A stretch of DNA of 64,000 nt from Streptococcus sanguinis. Its GTDB lineage: Bacteria > Bacillota > Bacilli > Lactobacillales > Streptococcaceae. This document shows positions 34,415 to 44,445 of the stretch, piece by piece. The position numbers and the translations under genes were made by a program. Each line of letters starts with the position of its first letter. Positions within the stretch are counted from its first letter, which is position 1. The notes beneath the pieces were generated by a model. The model ran no database searches. It was not told the origin of the DNA and saw only the letters and a list, made by a program, of their open reading frames with translations. The DNA is taken from assembly GCF_019929225.1 (NCBI RefSeq), contig NZ_JAHZPA010000006.1:111780-175779 (forward strand). Reading direction: 5' to 3'.

Positions 34415-35103
34415 TTATTTATCGCCCACTCCGCTGCTTTCTGTGCATGGATCACTGTTGTGTCGTAGAGAGGCAGGTCAGTGTCGGATTGCTTGACGAG
34501 GAGAACTATCTCGGTACACCCCAAGATAACAGCTTCAGCGCCTGCTTTTTTCAAATCATCTATAATGGTAAGATAAGTCTGCTTTGAGCTTTCTTTGATA
34601 TCTCCTAGACAGAGCTCGTCATAAATGATCCGATTGACCTCTGTAATACCAGCTTGGTCTGGAATCAGCACTTCTAACCCAGATTCTATTAATTTCTCCT
34701 TATAAAAATCTTGAGTCATGGTGTACTTGGTTCCTAGGAGGCCGACTTTTTGAATACCGTCAGCCAACAAGGCCTGCGCAGTTGCCTGCGCAATATGCAA
34801 GATTGGAATCGTAATCTTTTCTTGTATCTGCGGAGCAACCTTGTGCATGGTGTTGGTACAAATAACGATGAAATCCGCACCTGCTTGCTCCAAGCGCTGA
34901 GCAATATCTGTCAAAAGTTGACCGCTTTTCTCCCAGTTCCCGACTGCCTGATAATGTTCAATCTCTGCAAAATCAACACTGTAAAGCAGAATCTTGGCTG
35001 AATGCAAGCCACCCAGCTCTTTTTTGATGGTTTCGTTGATTATTTGGTAGTAAGATGTGGTACTTTCCCAACTCATACCGCCAATCAGACCGATAGTTTT
35101 CAT
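34411..35103 (-). CDS. aspartate/glutamate racemase family protein
   Basis: This 230-residue protein has a racemase fold with the N-terminal MKTIGLIGGMSWEST and both catalytic cysteines, in VICTNTMHK (about 82) and ILGCTEI (about 195). It interconverts L and D forms of an acidic amino acid, or related hydantoin-type substrates; broad-specificity YgeA-like members share these motifs. It follows the DUF4649-like gene after 3 bp and is probably co-transcribed with it. Confidence 0.9.
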   Translation of the reverse strand: MKTIGLIGGMSWESTTSYYQIINETIKKELGGLHSAKILLYSVDFAEIEHYQAVGNWEKSGQLLTDIAQRLEQAGADFIVICTNTMHKVAPQIQEKITIPILHIAQATAQALLADGIQKVGLLGTKYTMTQDFYKEKLIESGLEVLIPDQAGITEVNRIIYDELCLGDIKESSKQTYLTIIDDLKKAGAEAVILGCTEIVLLVKQSDTDLPLYDTTVIHAQKAAEWAINK

Positions 35104-35106
35104 AGG

Positions 35107-35334
35107 CTAATTAAATTCCTCCTTGCTTATCGCCACCGACGGATAGTGTGGCAAGCTACTTAGAGCTGTATCCAAAGGCAAATCATAGATAGCCAGATAA
35201 TTGTCTGGATATTGAATCTTTAATTCCTGATATTTGGCTTTTACTTTTTCATGGTCGGCGCTGGCAAAGAGCACTTCCACAACAGCAGTTTCTTTGCCTT
35301 CTTCCACAAAAGCATTGACGATGATTTGAATCAT
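35107..35334 (-). CDS. small DUF4649-like protein
   Basis: This 75-residue soluble protein has PDNYLAIYDLPLDTALSSLPHYPSVAI in its C-terminal half, the pattern I associate with the streptococcal DUF4649 family of unknown function. The start at 35334 (MIQIIVNAF) has GAGG upstream; a frame to 35358 lacks one. It is directly followed by the racemase gene. Confidence 0.75.
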   Translation of the reverse strand: MIQIIVNAFVEEGKETAVVEVLFASADHEKVKAKYQELKIQYPDNYLAIYDLPLDTALSSLPHYPSVAISKEEFN

Positions 35335-35376
35335 AAACCTACCTCTGATAGTCTTCAACCGTTTTTGTTGTATACA

Positions 35377-36054
35377 TTATATCCCTGAAATAAAATTTTT
35401 TATAATATATTGCAACTTATTTAAAAAACCAACTATTATTTCATCATTTTCATCAATATAACGACTACTTTTCAAAACAATAATTACAAATCGCCTATCA
35501 TAAGTAAAAGCTTGAACAGTTAGGTAATACACTAATAACACTAAAATTATCATTAACATTAATTGCCATAACCCCCCAATAAAGCTATTTTGTAAACTAC
35601 TATTTTCTCCACCTAATAGTTTTGCAAGTTCTTCCTTAGAAACAAGATCTTTTAAAAAGTTAAGATATATCGTACTAGCAAATATTGAAATAGTAGCTAA
35701 AATACCACAACTCCAATTTACAAAACTATTTATTTTATTTAAGGAACTTTCTATATCAGAGACTAGTAACTCTATATATTTGGTTTCTAAAAAATTGCCT
35801 TTTCTAAAAGTTATCGTTAAATTCTTAAGACTTATTCTCTCAGAAAGAACATTTAATCTATAGAGCATTCCCATAATAAGCAATAAAATAAAAATTATAA
35901 TAGAATCGCTAGTATTTTGTGAATACCTAACAGAGAAAACCAACAATAAAATTCCATAGAGCAACATATACTTTAATGCTTTGTTCATAAGAGAATCAAC
36001 CAAACTTATTTGGCTTCTTAATAACTTTTTTATCTCAAAATATTCTAGTGGCAT
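35377..36054 (-). CDS. AT-rich four-helix membrane protein of unknown function
   Basis: The 225-residue protein has four membrane helices (about 27-43, 49-66, 112-131 and 160-182). Between helices 2 and 3 is a cytoplasmic-looking segment, RISLKNLTITFRKGNFLETKYIELL. The sequence is strongly AT-rich like the 485-residue gene of the same interval. It begins about 130 bp past purK. No family recognised. Confidence 0.65.
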   Translation of the reverse strand: MPLEYFEIKKLLRSQISLVDSLMNKALKYMLLYGILLLVFSVRYSQNTSDSIIIFILLLIMGMLYRLNVLSERISLKNLTITFRKGNFLETKYIELLVSDIESSLNKINSFVNWSCGILATISIFASTIYLNFLKDLVSKEELAKLLGGENSSLQNSFIGGLWQLMLMIILVLLVYYLTVQAFTYDRRFVIIVLKSSRYIDENDEIIVGFLNKLQYIIKNFISGI

Positions 36055-36186
36055 TTCACTTCACCTAAAAAATCAATCCCTTTCCAGCAGTAGTTGACTG
36101 ACTTCTCTTGCTGACTTTATCAGATACGACAAGCCTAGTCAACTTTGCAGGGGTAAGACGACGGACCTTATAACTGGGGTCCTGTC

Positions 36187-37266
36187 TTACTCCCCAAACT
36201 CCTCCACCTCGTCCGGCACACTACTAAACAAGGTCACATGCCCCATTTTACGGTTGTGCTTCGCTTCTATTTTACCATACAGGTGGAGGTGGGCGCTTGG
36301 ATTTTCTGTGACATATTTTTCAGCGGCCTCGACGTGCTGGCCGAGAACATTGAGCATAACGGCAGACGCATGCAGTTTAATAGTTGGCAATGGTGCTCCA
36401 AGAACGCCTAAAATATGGGTGTCAAACTGCGAGAAATCGCAGGCTTCGATAGAGTAGTGGCCAGAGTTGTGTGGCCGTGGGGCAATCTCATTGACGATGA
36501 TGTCATCAGCTGTCGCAAACATTTCCACGCAGAGAGTACCAGAGAGGTTCAATTGTTCTGCTATTCGCACTGCCATGGCTTTGGCTTTATCTGCTAGCCT
36601 TTCCGAAATGCGAGCTGGCACGATGGTCTTAGACAGGATATTGTTGCGGTGAATATTTTCCTGAACTGGGAAAACTGTCACATCCTTGCCATTTCCTGAC
36701 ACGATGACAGAAATTTCAAGGTCAAAATTGACGAATTCTTCCAAGACACAAGCTGCTGAATCGGCTAAAGCATGGGCTTCTTCCAAGTCTGCTGCCGAGC
36801 GAATAACCTTTTGCCCATGGCCATCGTAGCCACCAGTCGCCGTTTTGAGAACATAGTTTTTCGACAGGTCGATATCCGCCAAGTCTTGGCTAGAAGTCAC
36901 GACCTTGTAAGGTGCCACGGTGACTTGGGCCTTGTTTGCGAGAAAGTCCTTTTCAAAAATGCGATTTTGAGAAATACGAAGTAGGTCTGTCCCTTGAGGG
37001 AGCTGACCATCCTTGATAACGGCATCCAAACCGTCAGCATCGACATTTTCAAACTCATAGGTCAGGACATCGCAACGCTCAGCCAACTGACGAAGGGCAT
37101 CCACGTCATTATAAGGCGCCACGATAATCTCTGCCACGCGAGAGGCTGGGCAATCCGCCGCTGGATCCAGCGCGATGACCTTGTGCCCCATGTAGATAGC
37201 AGAAATGGCCATCATCTGCCCCAGCTGACCACCACCGATAATTCCGATTGTTTTAGATGAGCTCAT
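36187..37266 (-). CDS. purK: N5-carboxyaminoimidazole ribonucleotide synthase
   Basis: PurK (359 aa) is an ATP-grasp enzyme that carboxylates AIR to N5-[16 protein letters not shown] is at the N-terminus, the ATP-grasp segment [15 protein letters not shown] near 145 and [13 protein letters not shown] near 265-277. The start at 37266 (MSSSKTIG) has GAGGAG 7 nt upstream and overlaps purE by 14 bp; a frame to 37326 is longer but unsupported. A 3' fragment of a second purK lies 1.8 kb downstream. Confidence 0.96.
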   Translation of the reverse strand: MSSSKTIGIIGGGQLGQMMAISAIYMGHKVIALDPAADCPASRVAEIIVAPYNDVDALRQLAERCDVLTYEFENVDADGLDAVIKDGQLPQGTDLLRISQNRIFEKDFLANKAQVTVAPYKVVTSSQDLADIDLSKNYVLKTATGGYDGHGQKVIRSAADLEEAHALADSAACVLEEFVNFDLEISVIVSGNGKDVTVFPVQENIHRNNILSKTIVPARISERLADKAKAMAVRIAEQLNLSGTLCVEMFATADDIIVNEIAPRPHNSGHYSIEACDFSQFDTHILGVLGAPLPTIKLHASAVMLNVLGQHVEAAEKYVTENPSAHLHLYGKIEAKHNRKMGHVTLFSSVPDEVEEFGE

Positions 37267-37741
37267 TACTAGACTCCTCAGCGATTTTTCCTTGTTCCTC
37301 TGCAAAATCTGCCAAAGCTGTCGCAATAGCCTGATCCTCTACTGACAGGAGACGGAGGGCAAAGAGGGCCGCATTGGTCGCGCCTGCTTCACCGATAGCC
37401 ATTGTCGCCACAGGCACGCCACCTGGCATCTGTACGATAGAGTAGAGCGAGTCCACGCCACTAAGAGCACGTGATTTGACTGGTACACCAATGACAGGCA
37501 GAGTGGTTTTTGCTGCTACCATACCTGGTAAATGGGCTGCGCCTCCAGCACCTGCAATAATGACCTTGATACCGCGACTGCGGGCTTCTTCCGCATGTTG
37601 AAACATGAGATCAGGTGTGCGGTGGGCAGAGACGACTTTTTTTTCGTAGGTAACTCCGAAGCGATCTAGCACTTCGGCGGTTTTTTGCATGGTTGCCCAG
37701 TCGGATTTGGAGCCCATGATGATGGAAATAATTGGTTTCAT
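37253..37741 (-). CDS. purE: N5-CAIR mutase
   Basis: PurE class I (162 aa) converts N5-CAIR to CAIR. It has [14 protein letters not shown] at the N-terminus, SAHRTPDLM near 40-48 (substrate His) and [14 protein letters not shown] near 68-81. The ATG at 37741 lacks a good ribosome site; the longer frame to 37804 has no family sequence in the extension. It overlaps purK by 14 bp. Confidence 0.95.
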   Translation of the reverse strand: MKPIISIIMGSKSDWATMQKTAEVLDRFGVTYEKKVVSAHRTPDLMFQHAEEARSRGIKVIIAGAGGAAHLPGMVAAKTTLPVIGVPVKSRALSGVDSLYSIVQMPGGVPVATMAIGEAGATNAALFALRLLSVEDQAIATALADFAEEQGKIAEESSNELI

Positions 37742-37769
37742 ATTAAGATACAAAGGGACGATTCGCTTG

Positions 37770-37938
37770 TGAAAAATCCCGTAGAAAAATAGGAAAACTA
37801 ACAACGACGGTTACGTCTAGGCAGTTTTATCTTTTTTCCTAGGGATTTAGTCCCGTGTTCAGTTCCTTTCATTTTTATGTTATAGCATTTTTTGTTATTT
37901 GCGAAAATCCCGTAGAAAAGAATAAGTAAACTAACGGA
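37770..37938. repeat. pair of ~36-bp imperfect direct repeats upstream of purE
   Basis: GAAAAATCCCGTAGAAAAA (37770 on) and GCGAAAATCCCGTAGAAAAG (37901 on) are each followed by a similar AGGAAAACTAAC / AAGTAAACTAAC tail. The period is about 131 bp. This may be a duplicated regulatory region or a mobile intergenic repeat. Confidence 0.55.
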
Positions 37939-37954
37939 ATGTTCCTTTTTCTAT

Positions 37955-37980
37955 TTGAATAAATGAAGTCATTTATTCAA
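37955..37980. terminator. 12-bp inverted repeat after the ATP-grasp gene
   Basis: TTGAATAAATGA and its exact complement are separated by 2 bp, and span the original stop codon of the ATP-grasp reading frame. AT-rich with no strong T-run, so only a weak terminator. Confidence 0.45.
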
Positions 37981-38153
37981 AGATTTTTTAGGGTGGCTGC
38001 TTCTACACTGTAATGTTTAACAGTATTATTGACCAGTTTTGTGACACTTCCAGGATTTATCAATAATCGGATTATAATAATGGCAAGAGGAATAAAACTC
38101 AAAAAGTCTTTCCAAACTGGGGTTAAAACCTCTTCACTGTCACTTTTAAAAAG
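37977..38153 (-). pseudogene. cut-off C-terminus of the ATP-grasp protein
   Basis: Reading straight through the TGA at 38154-38156 in the same frame gives 58 further codons (LFKSDSEEVLTPVWKDFLSF..., a hydrophobic helix AIIIIRLL, then ...VEAATLKNL) before a TGA at 37977. The segment has no start codon or ribosome site, so it is the severed end of the upstream gene. Confidence 0.75.
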
Positions 38154-39158
38154 TCAGTGCCCTATGGTTTGTAATATCATTCTTCTGCTCTTGGTTCTTT
38201 CAGCAGTGCCGATAAGCAAAGCCATCAGGCTATGCGTCCCTACCCCTGCTTGCCCAACACTAACATCAGATTTGGAATAGCAGCCATTGGCTAACTCTAT
38301 CATGATTTTTGGGAAGTTAACTCCTGCTTTGTAGGCATTAGCAGGTTCAACCATTCTAGGATTGCATTCTATGTAATAAAAATAACCGTCGGTACGTATA
38401 AAATCTAAAGTTAAAGCACCATGCCATTGTAAAAATTGACCTAATTTTTCGACATGCTCTCTCGTTTTCTCAGATTCTATACTTAATCTAGCAGCAGCTG
38501 AACCACCGGCACCAGAACCCACTTTAACACTAGAATGAACTGCAAGTAACTGACCATGATGAAATACTGCTTGAACCTGACCATAATCTCCGACTATGTC
38601 TTGCTGAACCATCCATTTTTCATCATTGGCTAATAAAACGTCCGCAGCTCTCGCCAAATCTTCCTTACTTGTGATTTTATAAACCAAACGACCGGCAGTA
38701 CCATAGTCTGCCTTTAGCCAATAAGGATAAGGAAGAGAAACAGATTCTAAATTTTCCACACGCTCCCATTTAGGAATTGGCAGATTTAACTGATCCGAAA
38801 TTTCAGCAAACGCAATCTTCCCAGCCAGCTTTTCAATTTGTTCTTTATCAGCAAGCGCTACTGGCAAACGAGTTGGTAAAAAATTTCCCCCATTTGCCAA
38901 TAACCAGCCTTCCTCATGTGTCGGCAAAATAGCTGCATAATTTTTTTGATGAAGCAGCTGATTAACTTGTTTCAAGTAATCTAAAGGAAAACGATTTATA
39001 TCAACTGTCGGAATTCTATGAGTGAGTCGACTGAATGTTGCAATAGAAAACTTATCAGGAGACAGGACATCAACTTTGTAGCTCTCTTTTAGCAATACTG
39101 TTAGAGTCTCTCTTGAAGTTAAGCTAGAACCTTCTAAAAATAGCAGTCTGTTTTTCAT
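38154..39158 (-). CDS. ATP-grasp ligase-like protein, truncated by in-frame TGA
   Basis: The 334-residue product has a full ATP-grasp core: WLKADYGTAGRLVYKI near 170-185, QQDIVGDYGQVQAVF near 215, and DFIRTDGYFYYIECNPRM near 258-275 (Mg/ATP ligands). It ends at a TGA; the frame continues 58 codons past it and includes a probable C-terminal membrane helix. The intact gene would encode about 393 residues, with Trp or Cys the likeliest original codon. The substrate is unknown; related proteins join carboxylates to amines. Whether the shortened protein works is unclear, since the catalytic core is complete. Confidence 0.8.
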   Translation of the reverse strand: MKNRLLFLEGSSLTSRETLTVLLKESYKVDVLSPDKFSIATFSRLTHRIPTVDINRFPLDYLKQVNQLLHQKNYAAILPTHEEGWLLANGGNFLPTRLPVALADKEQIEKLAGKIAFAEISDQLNLPIPKWERVENLESVSLPYPYWLKADYGTAGRLVYKITSKEDLARAADVLLANDEKWMVQQDIVGDYGQVQAVFHHGQLLAVHSSVKVGSGAGGSAAARLSIESEKTREHVEKLGQFLQWHGALTLDFIRTDGYFYYIECNPRMVEPANAYKAGVNFPKIMIELANGCYSKSDVSVGQAGVGTHSLMALLIGTAERTKSRRMILQTIGH

Positions 39159-39217
39159 TTTTCAAACACCAGAATTCTATATTCAAGCCTCACGGCTCAA
39201 AGTTTAATACATTTGAT

Positions 39218-40477
39218 TTACAAAGCCTTGCTTCCGATATCCGTTCGGTAAAAGAGGCCTGTTGTGTCTTGTTTTTTTAGTTGGTCGTAGATTTTTTTCT
39301 GCGCAGCTGAGACGGTATCTGCTGTGGTGACCAGCATGTACACTCGGCCGCCATTCGACAGCAGTGCTCTGCTATTTTCCGCAAACTTAGCCCCAGCATA
39401 GTAGGTGATGATGTCGCCGTCTGTCTTGTCCGGCAGAGGCAAGCCTTTCTCATAGTCCAGCGGGTAGCCATTTGATGCGACAACCACGCCAAGTGTCACC
39501 CCCTCATCCAGCCAAGTGATAGCAGGCTCTTTCTTGTCCAAAATGTCCGTGATGTTCTGCGCAAAATCAGACGTAAGGCGCGGCAGGATAATCTGGGTCT
39601 CTGGGTCGCCAAAGCGCGAGTTGAACTCGATAACCTTAGGGCCATCGGCTGTCAAAATCAGCCCAGCATAGAGCACGCCAAGATAAGGTCGTCCCTCAGC
39701 TATCATGCCTTTGAGAACGGGCTTGACAATCGTCTCAACTGACTGGTCCACCACGCTTTGTGGCAGGTGAGGAACTGGCGCATAGGCTCCCATGCCGCCT
39801 GTATTGGGCCCCTTGTCCCCATCGTAGGCCCTCTTGTGATCCTGAGCCGTCGGCAGGATGTAAAACTTATCGCCATTGACAAAGGCAAAAAGGGAGAACT
39901 CCTCGCCGTCCAGGAACTCTTCGATAACCACACGCGCACCGCTGTCGCCGAACTTATTGTCCAAGAGCATATCGTGAGCTGCTTCGACTGCCTGCTCCAC
40001 AGTCTCTGCGACGACCACTCCCTTACCCAGAGCCAAGCCGTCCGCCTTGACCACAATAGGTGCTCCCTGCTTTTCGATGTAAGCTTTGGCTTCCTCAAAG
40101 TCGGAAAATGTGCCATAGGCTGCTGTCGGAACACCGTATTTGACCATGATTTCCTTGGCAAAATCCTTGGACCACTCCAGCTCCGCTGCTAAACGAGATG
40201 GACCGAAAGCCTTGAGCCCAGCTTGGTTAAAATCATCTACAATTCCGGCTGCCAGAGCATCATCCGGACCGATAAAGGACCAAGCAATGTCATTCTCCTT
40301 GGCAAATTCAATTAGTCTGGAATGTTCGGAAATTCCAATGTTTACTAAATCCAACCCATCCAAGGTCATGCCATCATTTCCAGGAGCGACAAAAACCTGC
40401 TCCACATCCTGAGACTCTAATAACTTCTTGGCAATCGCATGCTCACGACCGCCTGAACCAACAACCAAAAGCTTCAT
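39218..40477 (-). CDS. purD: phosphoribosylamine-glycine ligase
   Basis: PurD (419 aa) joins glycine to phosphoribosylamine (GAR synthesis). It shows MKLLVVGSGGREHAIA at the N-terminus, an ATP-grasp lid KADGLALGKGVVVA near 140-155, and AQDHKRAYDGDKGPNTGGMGAY near 213-234. The start at 40477 begins the family motif at once; an 18-codon upstream extension has no family sequence. Its extended -10 promoter is at 40575-40583. Confidence 0.97.
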   Translation of the reverse strand: MKLLVVGSGGREHAIAKKLLESQDVEQVFVAPGNDGMTLDGLDLVNIGISEHSRLIEFAKENDIAWSFIGPDDALAAGIVDDFNQAGLKAFGPSRLAAELEWSKDFAKEIMVKYGVPTAAYGTFSDFEEAKAYIEKQGAPIVVKADGLALGKGVVVAETVEQAVEAAHDMLLDNKFGDSGARVVIEEFLDGEEFSLFAFVNGDKFYILPTAQDHKRAYDGDKGPNTGGMGAYAPVPHLPQSVVDQSVETIVKPVLKGMIAEGRPYLGVLYAGLILTADGPKVIEFNSRFGDPETQIILPRLTSDFAQNITDILDKKEPAITWLDEGVTLGVVVASNGYPLDYEKGLPLPDKTDGDIITYYAGAKFAENSRALLSNGGRVYMLVTTADTVSAAQKKIYDQLKKQDTTGLFYRTDIGSKAL

Positions 40478-40574
40478 AGCTAAGATACCCCAATATCCAA
40501 TATCACAGGCGCTTACGCACCAAGCTAACACATCACGTAAAAATTATTGCCATTTTTACGAATTATTCATCTAA

Positions 40575-40603
40575 ATTATAACACAATCGTTCGTTTTATT
40601 CCA
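40575..40603 (-). promoter_or_regulatory. purD promoter (extended -10)
   Basis: On the minus strand TGTTATAAT gives an extended -10 (TATAAT 40575-40580) with a weak -35 TGGAAT 17 nt upstream. About 100 nt of leader follow before purD. Confidence 0.6.
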
Positions 40604-40748
40604 TTCTAATAAGAAAAAGAATCTCTCTTCCATATGATCGCCGTAATTATTGTTGGCTTCAGCCTTCTTCTTTTTGAGTAGATTGTACCCATTTTAGACA
40701 AAAAATATTCAGGGCTTGTCAAATTTACTATCATTTTCAAACAAGTTT

Positions 40749-40756
40749 TCCGAATA
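40749..40756 (+). promoter_or_regulatory. candidate ComX (cin) box of the lytF-like gene
   Basis: TCCGAATA differs from the streptococcal ComX -10 consensus TACGAATA at one base and has T-rich sequence upstream. It lies 44-51 nt before the lytF ATG, a normal distance for a competence promoter. Confidence 0.6.
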
Positions 40757-40799
40757 ATACAGGTGGGCCCATCCAAAACCATTCTCACAAAGGAGTTTT

Positions 40800-42755
40800 A
40801 TGAAGAAATATCAAAAACTGTTTTTATTATCCGGAGCTGTCCTAGGTCTCTTTGCGAGCCATTCAACAGTTCATGCGACCGAAACGCCTGAATCTGAAGT
40901 CAAAATTCTAGGCCCTACTGATCGTGCCAGCAATGTCGATGTGACTGTGAACGATCGTACAGCCTCTATTAGTTATACCCGTTCCCAAGCTCAAGAACCT
41001 CATCGTATTCTCCACGCTGTTTGGTCTGAGGAGAACGGACAGGATGATATCAAATGGTATGAAGCACCGTCAACAACAACTACTAACACTGACATTGACC
41101 TGAGTAACCATCCAGGTTACGGAACCTTTCATGTTCATACCTATATTGATCTCTATGGAAAATTAATTGGGTTGAATGGAACAACCTTTACTCTCGATAA
41201 ACCAGCCATTAATGTCACTTCTAATATCCTAGGGAAAACCGCTCAAATTCACTTTAATCGCAACAAAGACCAAATAAATTCCAATATTTTACATGCTGTT
41301 TGGTCTGATGAAAATGGACAAGATGATATCAAATGGTACAATGCAGGACAAGATATTACTGAATTTGAACTTTCAAATCACAAAGGCTATGGAACTTATC
41401 ATATTCATACTTATGAAAATAAAGATGGTAAGATGATTGGCTTAAACGGGACCACTTTCAATTTAGAAAAACCTAATCCTACTGTTGAAACCAGCTTCCC
41501 TCAGACCGGTATCATGGAAATTACTGTCAAAAACGTACCTGACACCATGCATCAAATTGTTCTTCCTACTTGGTCTGATAAGAAAGGGCAAGATGATCTA
41601 CAATGGTACGAAACAAGCAAAAATCCGGATGGTAGCTACAGCGCTCGGGTGGAACTCAGAAAACATAACTACGACACTGGGGCTTACAATATCCACCTTT
41701 ACGGCCAAAGCTATGTTCAACCGGAATCAACTGGTATAACAGGAACGACAGTTGAAGTTGACAGTGGAAAATTACCTTCGGACGAGGAACAGAAACCTCT
41801 TTTTACGGTGGAAAATATCAACCCCAAACAAGGGACCTACACCGTGAAAACTACCGAAACTAGCTTATCTAAACCTATTCAATCTGTTCGGGTGCCAATT
41901 TGGAGCACTAGCAATCAGAGCAATCTTAAATGGTATGTAGCCACTCCTAACGGAGATGGCTCCTTCAGCGCAACCTTTGATATCCGTAATCATCAGGCTT
42001 TGTCTGGAACCTATAACAACCATGTGTATGTCACCTATAAGGACGGCAGTGAGCGTAGCTACGCAGCAGATGCCGTCTCAATGTCTACCGACCAAATTCA
42101 AGCCAAGGTTGCAGTCAGGAAAACTGAGGCTAATCGCTATGAGGTGACAGTGACAGACGCCTACGGAGATGGCGATATTATTCTGCCAACTTGGTCAGAA
42201 GTCAATGGGCAAGATGATATCAAATGGTATACCGCCAATAAGGTCGGCAATGGAACCTACAAATTCACCGTAGATACTCAGAATCACAAGGGGAGCGGTC
42301 TATTTAACACCCATGTCTATCGTAGAAAAGCAGGACAGTTAATCGGCCTGACTGGAACTAGCTATCAGGTTGAGAAATCAAGCGTTCAATCAGCTAATAT
42401 TCAGCCTAACTATGCCGCTGCTAATGCGACAACTTATCCTGTCGGCCAATGCACTTGGGGAGCCAAGGCTCTAGCTCCTTGGGCAGGAAATTACTGGGGC
42501 AACGGCGGTCAATGGGCAGCTAGTGCCAGAAGAGCTGGATTCCGTACTGGTAGTACGCCTGAGGTTGGCGCCATCGCCTGCTGGGATGACGGCGGCTACG
42601 GCCACGTCGGTGTTGTGACTCATGTCGAATCCAATACCCGCATCCAGATTCAAGAGTCTAACTACCTCGGCAAGCAGTACATCAGCAACTTCCGTGGCTG
42701 GTTTGACCCAACTGCTTCCTACTGGGGCCGCCTGACCTATATCTATCCTAAATAA
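40800..42755 (+). CDS. lytF: secreted CHAP-domain murein hydrolase, LytF-like
   Basis: This is a 651-residue secreted protein. A signal peptide ends at VHA (about residue 26). Five Bsp-type repeats follow, each marked by a W-S...(G)QDD(I/L)KWY motif near residues 76, 167, 258, 368 and 465 (the fourth is the most divergent). The C-terminal CHAP amidase/endopeptidase domain (~540-651) has the catalytic Cys in [16 protein letters not shown] and His in GGYGHVGVV. This is the LytF architecture of S. gordonii and S. sanguinis, a competence-induced hydrolase that lyses neighbouring cells. It sits divergently inside the pur cluster. The candidate ComX box supports competence control. AAAGGAG precedes the ATG. 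Confidence 0.9.
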   Translation: MKKYQKLFLLSGAVLGLFASHSTVHATETPESEVKILGPTDRASNVDVTVNDRTASISYTRSQAQEPHRILHAVWSEENGQDDIKWYEAPSTTTTNTDIDLSNHPGYGTFHVHTYIDLYGKLIGLNGTTFTLDKPAINVTSNILGKTAQIHFNRNKDQINSNILHAVWSDENGQDDIKWYNAGQDITEFELSNHKGYGTYHIHTYENKDGKMIGLNGTTFNLEKPNPTVETSFPQTGIMEITVKNVPDTMHQIVLPTWSDKKGQDDLQWYETSKNPDGSYSARVELRKHNYDTGAYNIHLYGQSYVQPESTGITGTTVEVDSGKLPSDEEQKPLFTVENINPKQGTYTVKTTETSLSKPIQSVRVPIWSTSNQSNLKWYVATPNGDGSFSATFDIRNHQALSGTYNNHVYVTYKDGSERSYAADAVSMSTDQIQAKVAVRKTEANRYEVTVTDAYGDGDIILPTWSEVNGQDDIKWYTANKVGNGTYKFTVDTQNHKGSGLFNTHVYRRKAGQLIGLTGTSYQVEKSSVQSANIQPNYAAANATTYPVGQCTWGAKALAPWAGNYWGNGGQWAASARRAGFRTGSTPEVGAIACWDDGGYGHVGVVTHVESNTRIQIQESNYLGKQYISNFRGWFDPTASYWGRLTYIYPK

Positions 42756-42851
42756 ATCGCTTTCGCACTCCTCAAAACCACTTCAAACCAGTGCTTTGAG
42801 CAAACTGCTCCTGCTTAGTTTGTTCATGAATTTCATTGAGTATAAGTCTAC

Positions 42852-42890
42852 TCAAAAATCCTCGGCTCATAACGAACCGAGGATTTTTTA
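42852..42890. terminator. bidirectional terminator between lytF and purH
   Basis: AAAAATCCTCGG pairs with CCGAGGATTTTT around an 11-nt loop; A and T runs flank it on both sides, serving both convergent genes. Confidence 0.88.
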
Positions 42891-42896
42891 TATTTC

Positions 42897-44444
42897 TTAA
42901 TGTCTAAAATGTCTCACACCTGTGAAGACCATAGTCAAGCCATGCTTGTCAGCCGCAATAATAGACTCCTCATCACGGACAGATCCACCCGGCTGGATGA
43001 TAGCTTTGATACCAGCTGCTGCGATTTCTTCGATATTGTCCGCAAAGGGGAAGAAAGCATCAGAAGCCAGAGCAGCACCGTCAAGACGATCTTGGGCTTG
43101 CTCAATAGCAATCTTGACAGAAGCCACACGGTTAGTCTGACCGGGACCGACTCCCAGCACCTGACAATCATTGGTGATGATGATACCATTAGATTTGACA
43201 TATTTGACGGACTTCCAAGCAAATTCCAAAGCAACACGCTCCTGCTCGCTCGGCTGGCGCTTGGTCACGACCTGCCAATCAGCTGGATTCTCCTTGATAA
43301 CATCTTGGTTTTGCACGAGGAGACCACCCAGAACACCGGTCACTTCCTTCTCTACTCCAGAAGCTGCCTGCGCATCAAAAGCCAATTCCAAAATCCGCAA
43401 ATTTTTCTTTTTATTGGTCAAAATAGCTAGCGCTTCTGCCGTGTAGCTCGGTGCAATGATGATTTCCAGGAAAATACCGTGCATCTTCTCAGCTGTCGCA
43501 GCGTCCACCTCACGGTTGAGGACGACAATCCCACCAAAAATAGAAACTGGATCAGACTCATAAGCATAGTCCCAAGCTGTCTCGATATCATCCGCCTGAC
43601 CAATACCGCAAGGATTCATATGTTTTAGCGCCACAACAGTTGGCCGATCCTTGAAATCTCGAATAATCCGAATGGCCGCATCTGCATCGCGGATGTTGTT
43701 GAAGGACAACTCTTTCCCATTCAGCTGCTTGGCCGAAGCGATGGAATAGTCCAGTGGCAAAGCAGTCTGATAGAAATCAGCATCCTGCTGGGGATTTTCC
43801 CCGTAGCGCATGGGCTGCTTAAGCTCATAAGTCAAGGTCAGCTTTTCAGGCTTGCTTTCGTTCACCTGAGCTGTGAAATAGTCCGCAATCAAGGCATCAT
43901 AAGCCGCTGTATGACGGAAAACCTTGGCTGCTAAGCGCTGCCGCGTTTCATAGGTCGTTTGGCCATTTGCTGCCAACTCTTCCAGAACAAGAGCATAATC
44001 AGCCGGATCTACGACAACTGTCACGCTGGCATGATTTTTAGCCGCAGAGCGCAGCATAGAGGGGCCACCGATGTCAATATTTTCCACCGCGTCCGCATAC
44101 TCAACACCCGGCTTGAGAATGGTTTCCTTAAAAGGATAGAGGTTGACCACGACCAGGTCAATGAGCTCAATCTGATTTTCCCTGGCCGCTTGCAAGTGGC
44201 TATCCAAGTCCCGACGAGCCAAGAGACCTCCGTGAATGTTTGGATGGAGGGTCTTGACACGGCCATCCATCATCTCTGGAAAGCCAGTCACATCATCAAT
44301 AGCAATGGTGCCCACTCCTTCATTGTCTAAGGCCACCTTGGTACCACCGGTTGAGATGATATCCCAGCCCAGAGCTTTCAGCTCTTTCGCAAATTCTACA
44401 ATGCCTGTCTTGTCTGATACACTGATTAGGGCTTTTTTCGTCAT
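42897..44444 (-). CDS. purH: bifunctional AICAR transformylase/IMP cyclohydrolase
   Basis: PurH (515 aa) catalyses the last two steps to IMP. The N-terminal IMP cyclohydrolase domain begins [20 protein letters not shown] and has [15 protein letters not shown] near 65-79. The C-terminal transformylase has [14 protein letters not shown] near 210, the catalytic KHMNPCG near 270, and ends at FTGVRHFRH. It is preceded by the GNAT gene with a 1-bp gap. Confidence 0.97.
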   Translation of the reverse strand: MTKKALISVSDKTGIVEFAKELKALGWDIISTGGTKVALDNEGVGTIAIDDVTGFPEMMDGRVKTLHPNIHGGLLARRDLDSHLQAARENQIELIDLVVVNLYPFKETILKPGVEYADAVENIDIGGPSMLRSAAKNHASVTVVVDPADYALVLEELAANGQTTYETRQRLAAKVFRHTAAYDALIADYFTAQVNESKPEKLTLTYELKQPMRYGENPQQDADFYQTALPLDYSIASAKQLNGKELSFNNIRDADAAIRIIRDFKDRPTVVALKHMNPCGIGQADDIETAWDYAYESDPVSIFGGIVVLNREVDAATAEKMHGIFLEIIIAPSYTAEALAILTNKKKNLRILELAFDAQAASGVEKEVTGVLGGLLVQNQDVIKENPADWQVVTKRQPSEQERVALEFAWKSVKYVKSNGIIITNDCQVLGVGPGQTNRVASVKIAIEQAQDRLDGAALASDAFFPFADNIEEIAAAGIKAIIQPGGSVRDEESIIAADKHGLTMVFTGVRHFRH

Positions 44445-44445
44445 T

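Noticed and set aside
40557..40564. TACGAATT as a ComX box for the lytF-like gene
   Set aside because: It is 236 bp from the ATG and lacks the final A; the site at 40749-40756 is far better placed.
40585..40600. CGAAC-containing sequence upstream of purD as a PurR box
   Set aside because: Only a partial match to the lactococcal PurBox, with no clear counterpart before purC or purE, so I did not list it.
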